In this document: piece by piece, positions 1 through 33,705 of the stretch
Numbering within the stretch: position 1 is the stretch's first letter
Layout of the letters: each line of letters opens with the position of its first letter
Assembly: GCA_037043235.1 (NCBI GenBank)
Contig: JAWRVZ010000038.1
Coordinates: 2,000,001 to 2,064,000 of the forward strand
Direction of reading: 5' to 3'
Length of the DNA: 64,000 bases
From: Rhodeus uyekii
Lineage: Eukaryota > Chordata > Actinopteri > Cypriniformes > Acheilognathidae
The notes under the pieces: generated by a model
What the model saw: the letters and a program-made list of their open reading frames with translations, nothing else
What the model was told of the DNA's origin: nothing
Databases searched by the model: none
Program-made: the position numbers and the translations under genes

Positions 1-24
1 GATCAATATTTAGTTTGATTGTTC

Positions 25-30
25 TTTATT
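25..30 (-). terminator. candidate polyadenylation signal (AATAAA)
   Basis: The plus strand reads TTTATT here, so the minus strand carries AATAAA about 440 bases downstream of the stop codon of the unassigned open frame at 469-834. Seen in sequence; its use is inference. Confidence 0.3.
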
Positions 31-468
31 ACACAGGCTCATTTCCAGACGCTTGCAGCACACACTGTTTACGAACCTGCTCTGAATGAGAGTGAGGTCA
101 TTCACTCTGGGATGCACTAAAATACACAAATCAAGAAGATTTTTTTTCCTTCCTCTCTTTCAAACACACACACACAATTTCATCTTAAAGTCTGAACAGG
201 TACAGAAACTGATGGTTAAATAACAAACAAATAATATTTACTTTTCAATACACATTGATAGATCTTGATTCAAGCCTGCAGCTCATTTCAAAGTAGAAAA
301 AAAAGCAATTGAGTTTGTGAATCAGTTTCACCTGCTTTGGTGCAAATGAAAGTGACAACAAGTGCACTGGAGAGGAAACAGCAAGACAATCTCAAAAAAA
401 GGGAATGATTTTGTAGGTGGTGGCCATAGACAGTTGTTCTCTCCTTATTCTTCCTGACTGATTGGTCA

Positions 469-834
469 TTAGTTTTGTGTTTTGTTAGGGTCCTTGTAAC
501 TGTCTGCAGCATGAGGCAGTACCTGCAACCCAATCAGGTTGCATAAGCAATCCTGCTCCTCCAGGATGCCACAGCCATAGGCGTCGTCGGAGGGAATTTT
601 GCACAGTTTCTGGTGCATGGAGGAGACACAAAAAGACAGGACGATACACGAGGAGAGCTGGACATGGACGTAGAATGGCAGCAACAAGACCGGTATCTGC
701 TCCTTTGTGTGAAGAGGAACAGTTAGACTGCCAGAGCCCCACAAAATGACCTCCAGCAGGATACTGGTGTGCATGTTTCCGACAAATCTGTCAGGAACAG
801 ACTTCATGAGGGTGACATAAGGGCCCGATGTCCT
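469..834 (-). CDS. unassigned open frame, candidate 3'-terminal exon
   Basis: I do not recognise this protein. The minus strand is open for 121 codons from a possible acceptor (cccactag at 835-842) to a TAA stop. The first internal Met is at 805-807. Codons favour G or C at third positions more than the other frames, and the stretch has a hydrophobic middle (PVLLLPFYVHVQLSSCIVLS) and a cysteine-rich end (CGILEEQDCLC). A minus-strand AATAAA lies at 25-30. It lies at the left edge, inside what should be intron 4 of adamts17, and does not match the expected next adamts17 exon. It could be a nested gene, a retrogene piece or chance. Confidence 0.28.
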   Translation of the reverse strand, partial: RTSGPYVTLMKSVPDRFVGNMHTSILLEVILWGSGSLTVPLHTKEQIPVLLLPFYVHVQLSSCIVLSFCVSSMHQKLCKIPSDDAYGCGILEEQDCLCNLIGLQVLPHAADSYKDPNKTQN

Positions 835-2135
835 CTAGTGGGACCTGTGCTCACGGATCAGCACCATGCAGCTCGATTGGCAGCCCGTTGACTGGCTCAC
901 ATTGGCAGCGAACGAATTAAAACATGGTGTTTCTCAATATGCGCTGCTCTGTGTTCGTGCGTTCCCAAGGAAACTTCATCCGTCACAGATGTTACTGATG
1001 GAAAAATGTCTGACTGAGTTTACCAGAACTTCATAAATGGTTAGTATCATGAACACAGAAGGCTGATCTTGATCATGTACATATTGTGTGGTCACCACTG
1101 CATCACCATGGTGTGTACATTTAGCATAAGCATTCTCTGCTGGCAGGTGGACGTGGCAATGCTTCCTCTTCGTCCAGATGCAGCAGGTGAGATGGGTAAA
1201 AAAACGGATGTCAGGTCAGAAAAACTGATTTCTCAGAAAAAAAGAGCCTCATTTCTATTTTTCTGTGCCTTGTAGACACAACATCAACAAGGTCACACCA
1301 GGCACTGGATGTAATTCAGAGTGGCTGAATAGGAGCCCTTATGAAATGGCTCGGGATGCTCGATTATGTCAAAAATCAGTAAATGTCAATATTGAAATCA
1401 TGATTATTTAACAAGATCATTGGTAATTATAAATGTAAGTGAAATTACACAATTATCGATACTTAAACAAAAACTAATAGTAGGTTAATGCAAGTAAAAA
1501 GTCTTCAAAACAGTTAAAGAAGTTTCAGGAACCAACTAACAGTGTACTATTGTACTAACAGTGGAATACAGATAAGTAATAGCCCATAACATAAATTCAA
1601 TAATAAAAAATAATACGATAACACGGTATACATTAAATATAGACTAATCCTTATTAAAACTGCTAAATTATTCATTAATGCGTAATTATAAATAATGACT
1701 GCAGCAGATTTAGTAGGCAAGTGCAGTCAGAGCCATAATATTATTTTTAGGTTAGCAACTCTCACCTCTACTGCAATAAGCATTTCACAAGAACATTCCG
1801 AAAGTGATTGTATTAGAAAGATGACTTTACATTTTTATTTACTGCCACAAACCTATGACACTTCAAAGTGCAGAATACATAGACAGCACACTAATTTTTG
1901 TTACAGAGTTCATGCGATTAAATAGAGTGTGTGTGAATGTGTGTGTGTCCGAGAGCTGCCAAGTCATGAATGTCACACACAGCACAGCTGCGGTCAGTAG
2001 AGCAAGTGTTTTACTCACACACTCACTCCCAACAGCTATCTGTCTGTGTCTTGTTTTATGACCCATTTCTCTTCCATTTTGCCAGAAGTTACAATAGGTG
2101 TCCAAATGCTCTGCTTGCATGCAAAACGTGCAAAA
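835..2135. other. intronic stretch, no gene recognised
   Basis: No coding signal or recognised gene. Bases 1340-1460 resemble a dispersed fish repeat built of degenerate gattattt motifs. The rest is plain AT-rich intron sequence. Confidence 0.4.
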
Positions 2136-3234
2136 TACACTCACCTAAAGGATTATTAGGAACACCTGTTCAATTTCTCATGAACGCAATTATCTACTCA
2201 ACCAATCACAATGCAGTTGCTTCAATGCATTTAGGAGTGTGGTCCTGGTCAAGACAATCTCCTGAACTCCAAACTGAATGTCAGAATGGGAAAGAAAGGT
2301 GATTTAAGTGTGGCATGGTTGTTGGTGCCAGACGGGCCGGTCTGAGTATATCACAATCTGCTCAGTTACTGGGATTTTCACGCACAATCATTTCTAGGGT
2401 TTACAAAGAATGGTGTGAAAAGGGAAAAACATCCAGTATGCAGCAGTCCTGTGGGAGAAAATGCCTTGTTGATGCTAGAGGTCAGAGGAGAATGGGCCAA
2501 CTGATTCAAGCTGATAGAAGAGCAACTTTGACTGAAATAACCACTTGTTACAACCGAGATACGCAGCAAAGCATTTGTGAAGCCACAACACGCTCAACCT
2601 TGAGGCGGATGGGCTACAACAGCAGAAGACTCCACCGGGTACCACTCATCTCTACTACAAATAAGAAAAAGAGACTACAATTTGCACGAGCGCACCAAAA
2701 TTGAACAGTTGAAGACTGGAAAAATGTTGCCTGGTCTGATGAGTCTCGATTTCTGTTGAGACATTCAGATAGTAGAGTCAGAATTTGGCGTAAACAAAAC
2801 GAGAACATGGATCCATCATGCCTTGTTACCACTGCAGGCTGCTGGTAGTGGTGTAATGGTGTGGGGGATGTTTTCTTGGCACACTTTAGGCCCCTTAGTG
2901 CCAGTTGGGCATCGATTAAATGCCACAGCCTACCTGAGCATTGTTTCTGACCATCCCTTTATGACCAGCATGTACCCATCCTCTGATAGCTACTTCCAGC
3001 AGGATAATGCACCATGTCACAAACCTCGAATCATTTCAAATTGGTTTCTTGAACAACCCAATAGAGCATCTTTAGGATGTGGTGGAACGGGAGCTTCGTG
3101 CCCTGGATGTGCATCCCAGAAATCAACATTTCTAAAGAATGCTTTCAGCACCTTGTTGAATCAATGCCACATAGAATTAAGGCAGTTCTGAAGGTATTAG
3201 TATGGTGTTCCTAATAATCCTTCAGGTGAGTGTA
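2136..3234 (+). mobile_element. Tc1/mariner-like DNA transposon with intact TIRs
   Basis: The element is bounded by TA dinucleotides and by terminal inverted repeats of about 29 bp that differ at one position: the left end starts CACTCACCTAAAGGATTATT and the right end is its complement with one A/G change. It is about 1.1 kb, the usual length for Tc1-type elements, and carries a degenerate transposase on the plus strand. TA target duplication and short TIRs are the hallmark of this superfamily. Confidence 0.9.
2315..3191 (+). pseudogene. broken Tc1-like transposase
   Basis: The first part (2315-2704) has the paired helix-turn-helix look of a Tc1 DNA-binding domain (GLSISQSAQLLGFSRTIISR). It stops just before the catalytic core. 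The core continues in shifted frames: AWSDESRF carries the first catalytic Asp and QQDNAPCH the second. The segment that should carry the third acidic residue is shortened and frameshifted. The copy therefore cannot encode a full enzyme, although its ends could still be mobilised by a related transposase. Confidence 0.85.
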
Positions 3235-4126
3235 TGTAGTGTAAACAATCTAAACCAGGGTTATTAAAATTAATAAACTAAAACCATTTATCAACATTTA
3301 CCAAAAAATTGTAATTGTATTTGTAGCCGTGCGTAAGCCAGCAGCTCCTAACTGATGGGTCTGTTCTGACCAAAACGTAATTGACAAAATGCTGCGTATA
3401 TCTTTTACTGTTTGAGGTTTGTGCACATAAAATCAAACTTGTTTTTTTATTTATTGCAAACTCATCATGAAGTAGAAGCCAAATTAGACAAAAGCTAACA
3501 GACAGGTTGCCTGACACGCCAACATCTTTAAAAATCATGAACACAAGTATAAGCAAGTACGGCCCAGATTGAATTAAAAATGGGTACACATGCAGCATAA
3601 ATAAACATTTGTAATGATACCATATGGTTTATTAGATGAGAGCCAGACACCTTCTAAATTTTGGTATCCTATTCAGCCTGTCATATTGTTGGGCATATGC
3701 AGTTTTAACCCTACATAAAGCCTTCTGTATCACACTTGATAGACATTTCTATAGCACCTAAATTGTCAACATGATCAAAACGTAGCTAAAAATAATCTAC
3801 AGAACGCCTTTTGTCATCTAAACCATAGTTTAGTTATTTTATAGCAAATAAAAGGCAAATTGAATATTTTTTTTCTAAGTTTGGGCGTCTGAATATAAGA
3901 ATTGTTAGGTCTATTTTCTCACTAGATCATTCTTATATGAGCCATAATGACAGCTCAAATATGATACTCAACAATAACACACATATGCAAATTTTATTTA
4001 CTTTTTTAAAAGGTTCAATAAAATTCCATTTTAAAGAAAGTATAGATTTTTCTGAAAATTATTTCATTTTTTAGGCCATGCATAGTTAAGGGTTGAGGTT
4101 AGTGTAAAATTTCTCTAAAATATATA
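3235..4126. other. intronic stretch, nothing recognised
   Basis: AT-rich adamts17 intron sequence without convincing open frames, inverted repeats or splice-bounded exons. Confidence 0.5.
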
Positions 4127-4876
4127 TACAGTAATACTTCGGTTTACGAGTTTAATTCGTTCCAAGAGCGAGCTCTAAAAATACTTGACAATTTACTGTA
4201 ATGCACTTTGAGCAGTCTGCTGGCGTGAAGGAGAGGAGAGAGAAGGAGGGGGAAAACACAAAACTCAGATTCAAGTGCAAATGAGTGAATTTATTATAAT
4301 AGTGCAGAAAACAAACGAAGTGATAAGCGAGACGCACGCGCGCGAGAGCACCGCAAGCCCCGGGAGACGCGCGTGGACATAACACAGGAGTGGAGAGAAG
4401 TGAACTACATAGGCAGATGATATGAGAAGTGTATGTCCACGGGTGATATGAGGTGTGTCGGTGATCAGCCCCCACTCACACCCACAGGCAGAACTAGGAG
4501 ACAATGAATTCATGAACCACATATACATTTCACTACGTGAACAATAGCGATCACAATTAATTAATGTTATCACTTCTAAAAGTATCACTGTGGTGAATGA
4601 TGCAGCCAAACAGAGTGAGGCTGAGAGAATGAATGAGTTAAGGGGTGATAAAGGGGTTGGAACTGCGTGACTGTGTTATGAGAGGCTGTCATTAGGATAT
4701 TTCCAGTAAAAATGCGCGCAACGATACTGAGCGTTAGGACTTTCCACACAAAAATGCACGTGGGTGAGGGGAAAAATTTGCTCGCACTCCGATACAATGC
4801 TCATATACCGAGTTGACCCACCATGCTCGTACACCGATTTGCTCGTATACCAAGTCGCTTGTAAACCGAGGTATTA

Positions 4877-4881
<5 letters not shown>
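4127..4881. mobile_element. non-autonomous TIR element, family A copy 1 (pogo-like ends)
   Basis: The ends are inverted repeats inside TA dinucleotides. The left end reads CAGTAATACTTCGGTTTACG and the right end is the complement of the same motif. The TA target and CAG terminus fit the pogo/Tigger branch of Tc1/mariner. No transposase is present. The right half (4620-4870) matches the copy at 51384-51996 closely; the left half is unrelated to that copy, so one of the two carries substituted internal DNA. Confidence 0.75.

Positions 4882-4917
<36 letters not shown>
4881..4917. repeat. (TA)n microsatellite
   Basis: About 18 TA units directly abut the TA target site of the element ending at 4881. 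Either the element landed in an existing TA run or the run expanded from its target site. Confidence 0.95.
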
Positions 4918-4919
<2 letters not shown>

Positions 4920-5036
4920 ATTTATTTTTTTACATGCTGTTGTTAAAGACCAATTTCTTTATGAAGCATTTCATGCAGCATTTACTTTTGTACCTGTCTG
5001 TTGAGTTAGAGCTTGTTACATGAACATGTAACTCAC

Positions 5037-25908
<20,872 letters not shown>

Positions 25909-25929
25909 TGTTACTAGTAATATATCGTA

Positions 25930-26110
25930 GAGAAACAGTCTGTGTGAAGAAGGTAGGCAGTGTGCGCTGGCGGAACAGCAACAGCGGACTGACGCGAAGT
26001 TTCAGAAAGTTTAATTACAGCAGACGGGGAACTCAACTTCAAGCGAAAGCCCCGCCTCCGAACGCAGTCAACCCCGCCCAACGGCGTTCGGATTCGTCGA
26101 TGAGATCCAT
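25930..26110 (-). promoter_or_regulatory. adamts17: probable adamts17 promoter with GC boxes
   Basis: Just upstream of the signal-peptide exon, the sequence becomes CpG-containing and has two GC boxes (CCCCGCC at 26050-26056 and CCCCGCCC at 26072-26079). No TATA box is evident. Position and composition suggest a TATA-less promoter. Confidence 0.5.
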
Positions 26111-27545
26111 GTAAATAGATTACTGCAGTGTGATTGGCTATTGGTTCTGTCAGTCAGAAAAGAGGGACGGGACAGCTGTCCTACAAGTCTAATCATCATT
26201 TGGTAAAGTCAGGTATACTGGCATTTATTAGGAAACATGTTAAGTAAATCATACGTATTAAATCCGACATTAAAGAAGAACTTCACAAGCTTTTATTTGT
26301 CAGCTTTTGGCACATTCTCTGCTGGGAAAAAAACCATTTTACCAGATTGACCATAATGGTGTTCAGACTAAGCAGGTCAAGCTCACAAAAACCTTCTAAA
26401 ATCAACCAAAATGATGGGAGACAAGCAAACCAGTCCAGGTTTCTTGTGTAGATTCTAGATGGGTTTTGGGTGCTTGTCAGTTGGTTAGTTTGTCCAATCA
26501 GTGAAACCAGCTGAACACTAGTCGGTAGCAAAACCACCTAAAAATATTGTCTTTCAGCAGGACAGTGCCTAAACGGATTGTCTGCTCTGCCTTTTACATA
26601 GTCATCATAGACCATAGTAAACTTAATTGTTATTTGTTAATTAGCCTACTGTACATGCAACACATTGTCAGATTAAGAATTAGGCCTACTATTCATAATT
26701 CATATGAAATATTATTGATAATATTCAGTTATTATCAATAATTATAGATTTTTTCAGCTGTGGAAATTATAATTCCTTTACTTTTTATAAAACTAAATAA
26801 AAAAATTAATTCTAAATTTTTTACTAAAAATAAATAACCCCAGCCACATTGAATCTTAAAAGTAATCAGAAACCTTGCGCATCAAAATACCGGCACATGA
26901 AAGAATGTCTGCACAGTGTAATTTGCCAGAATATTAAAATAACAACTTTAATCATTCAAACCGCATTTCACTGTATAATCAAATCAAATAGATAAAGAAA
27001 TGCAAATAATTTCCTGACAAATAGTCTGACAAAAGTCCATCCCTTAGACATACAGAACTTTATGATTAGATAACTTTTTGTGAATTCTTATATGACAGGA
27101 TAACATCTCTATGGCGTTAGCTGAAATTGCCTGTAATTGTGCCTCATCAGATTTAGAAGTAACAGATGTGATATATTATTACTAATGCAGAGCATGTGCA
27201 GACCTGGATAAAGTTATGGGATAGTATGCGATGTAAGTACTGGATGATTATTATATATTGAGTTGAAAATTGTCATTTTAAATGTTAGTTATTTAGCATA
27301 TTAGGGTGGGATTGTATTGAAGCCCATATACAGTAACTGAATGACCAAAACTATGTGAGGTATGTGCAAGTCATGTGATTAAACACAAAAATGCATTTTG
27401 TGTTTTGCATCTGTGACCTTGATTTAATATTAAGAAAAATCAAACAAAACATTATTTAAATGTCATTTATATAGCACATAAAATAAAATACAGTGTGTAA
27501 GACTGTCCATTACACAACATTTTACACTAAACTGTTGAGTTGCTA

Positions 27546-27644
<99 letters not shown>

Positions 27645-29039
27645 TGCAGTTAGGATGTCCTGGATAGTTGTTAGGGCATTGCTATGTGGTTTCTGTGCTG
27701 TTCCTTAGAAAACACCACTAATGTGTCAGTATCTCATATCCAAAACTGTAAAAAAAAAAAAAAAAAGGCCTAGTACACTATAGAGATGTTTAAGAATCTA
27801 CTGTATATTAATTTTTTGGATTCTCTTACAACAGTATGCGCAATAGAAAAACTCATCAGCAGTCCGTACCCTGAGAACGGCGCTCTTGTGAGTGGATAAA
27901 GTTCATTAGAGTAGGTCAGCAGAGGCTTTAATCCTATTTCAAGTGCTTTGATTTCTCATTCCTCTTCGCCAAAGTACCACTGAAGAATTACTGCTGCTTC
28001 CTGTGGATAGCAGAGCCGCTGGCACAGCCAAGTGGCCCGTAATGAGCGATGGCCATGACAGAATTATCTAGGCTGGATACAGTAGTGCTCGGATGATATC
28101 AGAATCCAGAATTTATAGCAAAATAAGCCCACTTATACAGTGGACTAGCAGTAAAAATGCACTGATATTCATAATAAACCACCAAGGACACCCCAGCAAC
28201 TATTTAAAAAAATCCCATAGAAAGTTAATTGCATGTCAGACAGTTTGAGGTTAATGTCCATAAATAGTTTAGAATGAGCTACGTGCCAAATGTTAAAACT
28301 TGTGTTAATGGTTTGAGCAAATCACAAAACCAGAGTATGAACAATATAACTAACTTTAATGCTTACTTTAGCAAACACTAATAATGATAATCATGTTTAG
28401 GAGGAGAATCATTGTTCTTCATATATTAAAGTAGAATAAAATATCAACTGCATGACAACAACATGGTTTCAGCTAGTCCAAGTCCTTAGTCATCTCTGGA
28501 AAAGACTTTACAAGGTACTTCATAAGACAGCAGGGATTTATGAGCACAAACACAATAATGAAGTTTTGTGACACCAAAACTAATTTAGAAGATATCATTT
28601 TGTGTTGGCACTGCAGAAAACAGTTTGTGTGATTATTGCAAAGTCAGAGTGTGGTCAACTGCTCCCCCTAGTAGAAAATAGAGGTAGTACATTAAACTTG
28701 TTCTGTTTGATTAAGCTGCCTTAGCGCCCTTCACATGCATTGAATTTAAAGGGAATGTGAACCCAAAAATTAAAAAAGCATTTCAAAAGTTGTCATTTGC
28801 GTTCACTGTCATGTTATTTGTAAATTATATTTAATAGTTAGGACAGAAAATAGGAAGATTTAACTATTTCTTCATATTAAAATGAGCAACTCAGATATTC
28901 CCTTTGTGTTGCATTAAATATAAAGTATATATTTTGTAAATATCTATAATAAAACATCTCAAATATATATTTTATTGTAATGCATTTTAGTATTTTAATT
29001 CTAAATAATGTTTGTTTTAAGCAGCAAAAAGAGCTTAAA

Positions 29040-29078
<39 letters not shown>

Positions 29079-30694
29079 ACTGATTTCACCCAGAAGTTCA
29101 GAGATTTTAAACTGGGGGTCCATAGAACATATAAAACAAATAAGGAAGAAAAAATCATGATATTTCTATGAATATAAACTAAAGATCAGATTATAAGCAT
29201 TATAATATTGTATACTGAAATAATAGATCAAAACCCGTCTTTATTACAATAAATTATCATTTAAAAAATATATCCTTCAATTAAGCCTTTACATTTTCAG
29301 TGCATAAGACAGTGAATGCACAACATAAATTCTCAAAACCATCTCTGCTGACCTGTGGGTCTTTGCATCACCCCAGAGAAACAAAAATAATTTGTCATAC
29401 ACGTATATAAAGGCCTGATCTCATTCACTTCAATTCATTCTTTGTCATTCTGTCACACAAATATCAACTCACCAGACTAATCACTCACAGATATGAAAAT
29501 TCAACAGTTCATAAAATGTCAATAAGACATATTAAACTCAATCTCAAAATTACCACATACAGCATTTTTTTCAGATATACTTAAGTCACATACATATCTT
29601 ATGAAAATGAGTCTACACTAAATGCGAGCAGAGCATCAGAACTGTCAAGACTGAACAAGTCTGTCAAGATGGATGGATGTTTGAAATGCCATCTACTCAA
29701 AATTGCTTTTAGTTTATTTCATATTTATACATTTACATAAATAAAATAAAAAAACACTTCAAACTTCTTGAAATTACCATTCAATAAATTCCTCTTCCTG
29801 TCATTTCTATTCAACTTCCTGTGGGGTGAGGCCAATTCAAACTGATGAAACAAAAGGGAGCCAATTCTTCAATTTTGAGACTTAAAGTTAAAAGGTTAAA
29901 ATTTATTAACACCTTTAAAACTAGCTATTTTAATAACACTTCTGGTTTTGTGGCATATACATCTGAAGGTGAATTTTAAACCTGACTGACTGACTGAAAG
30001 TCAGCAGTGCAGAGACTCAGTGACCTCCAGCCGTCAACGGTTAATGCAAATAATTTGCATTGACAAAAAACATTATTTCAGTGTGAACACCATCGAGACA
30101 CATCCAATGTAGATACATTGTAAGAGCTAAAAGAAAACATCTGCTGTCCGGCTCCAGTGTCCAGAGGTTAAAGTCATACAAGGATAGATGCTATTCTTCA
30201 AAATCACTCAAACGAAATGCAGACTTGAGATTTCATTTCAGTTCTTTATAGAGGCAGAGGTTGATGTAAAACTCAGCAGCACGGCAGATGAAGCCTTGAT
30301 GGACGATGCCAGACGGCAAGGGCAGTCAGTGTGACGTGATCTTTGAGCTTCAAAAACAACGAAGAGTCTATTAAATCTTACAAGGGGTTTCTTTTTCTTT
30401 GTGCGATGTTCTTTCATAATTACCCATGCGATTCTGTGCCACAATAAAAAAGTTCTTGAAGTTATCTGAAAGGGGGGAAAAGTTTTAAAGCAGCCAAGAC
30501 ATTCAGCACCTCGCCTCCAGTGAAGCCAGGTGGAGAAGAAGAAAAAAAAATCATCTTTCAGTGCTATTAAAAGACGCAATTTGTTTTGACAGTTCTATGG
30601 AATATTATGTGTGGAAATAAATCAAAAGTATGTTTTTGGCTCCTTGCATTACTGAGGGCAATTCAAAGTCATTCACAGTTTAAGGACAGATGTG
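26111..30694. other. intergenic region between adamts17 and cers3, including the cers3 3'UTR
   Basis: No further gene seen. It holds a possible palindromic repeat at about 26290-26545 (ccagctgaac/accag-type motifs), a (TG)n run at 27548-27639, a poly-A run near 27751 and a short (TA)n plus T run at 29041-29078. The cers3 3'UTR must extend left from 30694; minus-strand AATAAA candidates occur near 29903 but the end cannot be fixed. Confidence 0.5.
27548..27639. repeat. (TG)n microsatellite with interruptions
   Basis: About 46 TG units broken twice by TA, flanked by unique sequence. Confidence 0.95.
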
Positions 30695-30826
30695 TCAGTG
30701 ATGACTAGCTCCGCCTCCTCCACATCCATTTGTCACTTTCACATGTCTGTCATTGTCTTTGGTCACACTGGTTTCCCCATCCTCTTCCTCGTCTTCTTCA
30801 TTGTCACTTCTTTCATCTTTGGTTAA
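30695..30826 (-). CDS. cers3: cers3 coding exon 10 (acidic cytosolic tail)
   Basis: Encodes residues 335-377 and the TGA stop. The tail starts LTKDERSDNEEDEEEDGETS and ends CGGGGASHH. Ser in an acidic run after the last TM helix is typical of casein-kinase-2 sites in CerS2-6. A 4.4-kb intron full of transposons separates it from exon 9. Confidence 0.9.
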   Translation of the reverse strand, partial: LTKDERSDNEEDEEEDGETSVTKDNDRHVKVTNGCGGGGASHH

Positions 30827-33630
30827 CTATCAAAAAAGGTGCATTTTGGGGAAATAAAAGGGCAGAGTTAAAAATTATTATTTATATATAATATATTTAT
30901 TTGAATATAATAATTATTTAAAGTGAACACATCATCTAAGACTGTTTACACATGCAAAACTATGCTAGGGTGTTGTTGTGGGTGGTTGCTATGTGGTCTG
31001 GTTTACATGCCACAGTTTAATCGGAAACACTTTACAATAAGGTCTCATTAAAGTTAGTTAATGCATTAATTAATGCGCAATATACATGTAACACTATTTA
31101 TTCATCCTTGTTAATGTTAGCACAGGTATATTAAATAACATTAACAGATACAACTTATGATTTGAATCATAATAATAACCTCTAACCAAAAGTATTTTGC
31201 ATATATAGCAGTAGGTTTACTAATCCCTAGCTTAGCAAATATTTGAAAATCAAACAATAAGCAAGGTGATCTTTGAACTTCTTGTACTTTCCGAAACCAA
31301 AATGAAAACCACAACATCTGAAATCTGAAAAGACAACCGGTTTTGAAACATTAACCTAACAAGCTATTTGTAGAGACCAGACGTGCAAGTACACAATCCA
31401 TCATCCATAGCAAATGAATCCGAACAGTCTGATGTGCACTAAATCACGACTAATTAGGTCCCTTCGAGCAACAGGCTGCAGGTACACAGAGCAGAGAAGC
31501 GATTGAATCTGGCATCCCTCATCCGCTCTGCATTTACGAGAGATCATGTATGCTGCCAGTGCAATCACTCTCAAATTATGACTCACCTTTTTCAATAGAC
31601 CGAGCTGGAGTGAAAACAATAGAGCACTAAACACAGGCTGGCAGGGCTTATTTTAATCAGAAAGCAACTGTAATGGGAAATAGCAGAACAACGGCACAGA
31701 CATGGATAACTGTCACGTTACAAGCTCATGTCATCATTAGAGTTTGAGGATAATTCATGCAGGATGACTTTGCCTGTAACTGCCAATAAATTCATTGCAC
31801 AGGCCTTTGCTTCACATTAAGGCAGTATTTCGTACAAGATTTTACTGTTACAACAGGGATCACTGAACCAAAATTACTTATTACTTGAATATATTTATTT
31901 TTATTTGAAATAGAAATCTATTGTAAAGGTATAAATGTCTTTAATGTCACTTTCAAACAATATGATGCATCCTTAAAAAAAGTATTCATTTAGAAAAAAC
32001 TAAATCATAATTTCTGAACAGTACTGTAAATTTATATATACAGTTATGGTCAAAATTGTTGGCACCCCTGAAAGCTTTCCAGAAAATCAAGTATTGCATT
32101 AACATGTTTTGCTATACACATTTATTTCCTTTGTGTGCATCGGAACAAAACAAAACAAAAAGTAGGGAAAAAAGCAAATTTGACAATTTCACACAAAACT
32201 CCAAAAATGGACTGGACAAATTTGTTGGCACTCTTTCAAAAGTGTGGATAAATAAGATTGTTTCAAGCATGTGATGCTCTTTTAAAACCACCTGGGGCAA
32301 GGAACAGGTGTGGGCAATATAAAAATCACACCTGAAAGCAGATAAAAAGGAGAGATGACGACTTAGTCTTGCATTGTGTGTCTATGTGTGCCACACTAAG
32401 CATGGACAACAGAAAGAGGAGAAGAGAACTGTCTGAGGACTTGAGAACCAAAAGTGTGGAAAAATATTAACAATCTCAAGGTTAAAAGTCCATCCATAGA
32501 TCTAGATGTTCCTTTGTCCACAGTGCACAATGTTATCAAGAAGTTTGCAACCCATGGTACTATAGCTAATCTCCCTGGACGTGGACAAAATGAAAAAAAT
32601 TATGATTTAAAATGATAGCTATCCTGCAGGCTCAGGGTGCATCAGTGTCAGTGCGAACTATTCAGAGACATTAAAAAATAAATAAAATCAAGATTACATT
32701 TTGCCAAAATCCTTCTGGGGAAAGGTTTTGAGGACAGATTAGACCAAGATAGAGCTTTTTGGTAAAGCACATTATTCAACTGTTATTATCATTATTTCTA
32801 CTGTTTACCAAAAATGGAATGAGGCCTACAAAGAAAACAACACAGTACCTACAGTCAACTATGGTGGTAGTTCACAAATGTTTTGGAGCTGTTTTGCAGC
32901 CTTCGGCACTGGGTGCCTTGACTCTGTGTAAGGCATCATGAAATCTGAGGATTACCAAAGGATTTTAGGTCGCAATGTAGGGCCCAGTGTCAGAAAGCTG
33001 GGTTTGCGTCCAAGATCGTGAGTCTTCTAGCAGGACAATGACCCTGAACATACATCAAAAAGCACCCAGAAATGGATGGCAACAAAGTACTGGAGAGTTC
33101 TGAAGTGGCAAGAAATGAGTCCATATCTAAATCCTATTGAACACCTGTGGAGAGATCTTAAAATTGCTGTTGGGAAAAGGGGCCCTTCCTATGTGAGAGA
33201 CCTGAAGCAGTTTGCAAAGAAAGAAAGGTCCAAAATTCCGGGTGAGAGGTTACATTTTTTATGCATTTGGCAGACGCTTTTATACAAAGCGACTTACATT
33301 GCATTTAAGATAATTCATTCTAATCAGTTTCCCTGGGGAAACACACACTCAGAGGTGTAAGAAGCTTAATGATGGTCATGATGTGATGGCTTATTGATTT
33401 CAGTTATTTTTTTCCAAAGGGTGTGCAACCAAATATTAAGTTAAGGGTGTCAACAAAAGTCCAGTCCATTTTTGTAGTTGAGTGAAATTGTCAAATTTGT
33501 TTTGTTTTTTCTCCTTTTTTTTTGTTTGTTCCAATACAGACAAAGGGAATAAACGTGTATAGCAAAACGTGTTAATGCAATCCTTTTCTGTGAGCAATAC
33601 TTCAGAGGTGCCAAACATTTTAGCCATGAC

Positions 33631-33705
<75 letters not shown>

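Larger units (their letters stand above)
32041..33631 (+). mobile_element. Tc1-like transposon with long (about 200 bp) inverted repeats
   Basis: The left end CAGTTATGGTCAAAATTGTT and the right end complement each other outside; further in, tgctatacac...ttcctttgtgtgc on the left pairs with gacaaagggaataaacgtgtatagca on the right, giving TIRs of about 190-200 bp (32041-32235 and 33430-33631). Long TIRs of this kind are the IR/DR class of fish Tc1 elements. The transposase is decayed and a SINE fragment sits inside. Confidence 0.82.

Noticed and set aside
30238..30579. 112-residue minus-strand frame downstream of cers3
   Set aside because: Lies in the probable cers3 3'UTR, low-complexity start and no family resemblance.
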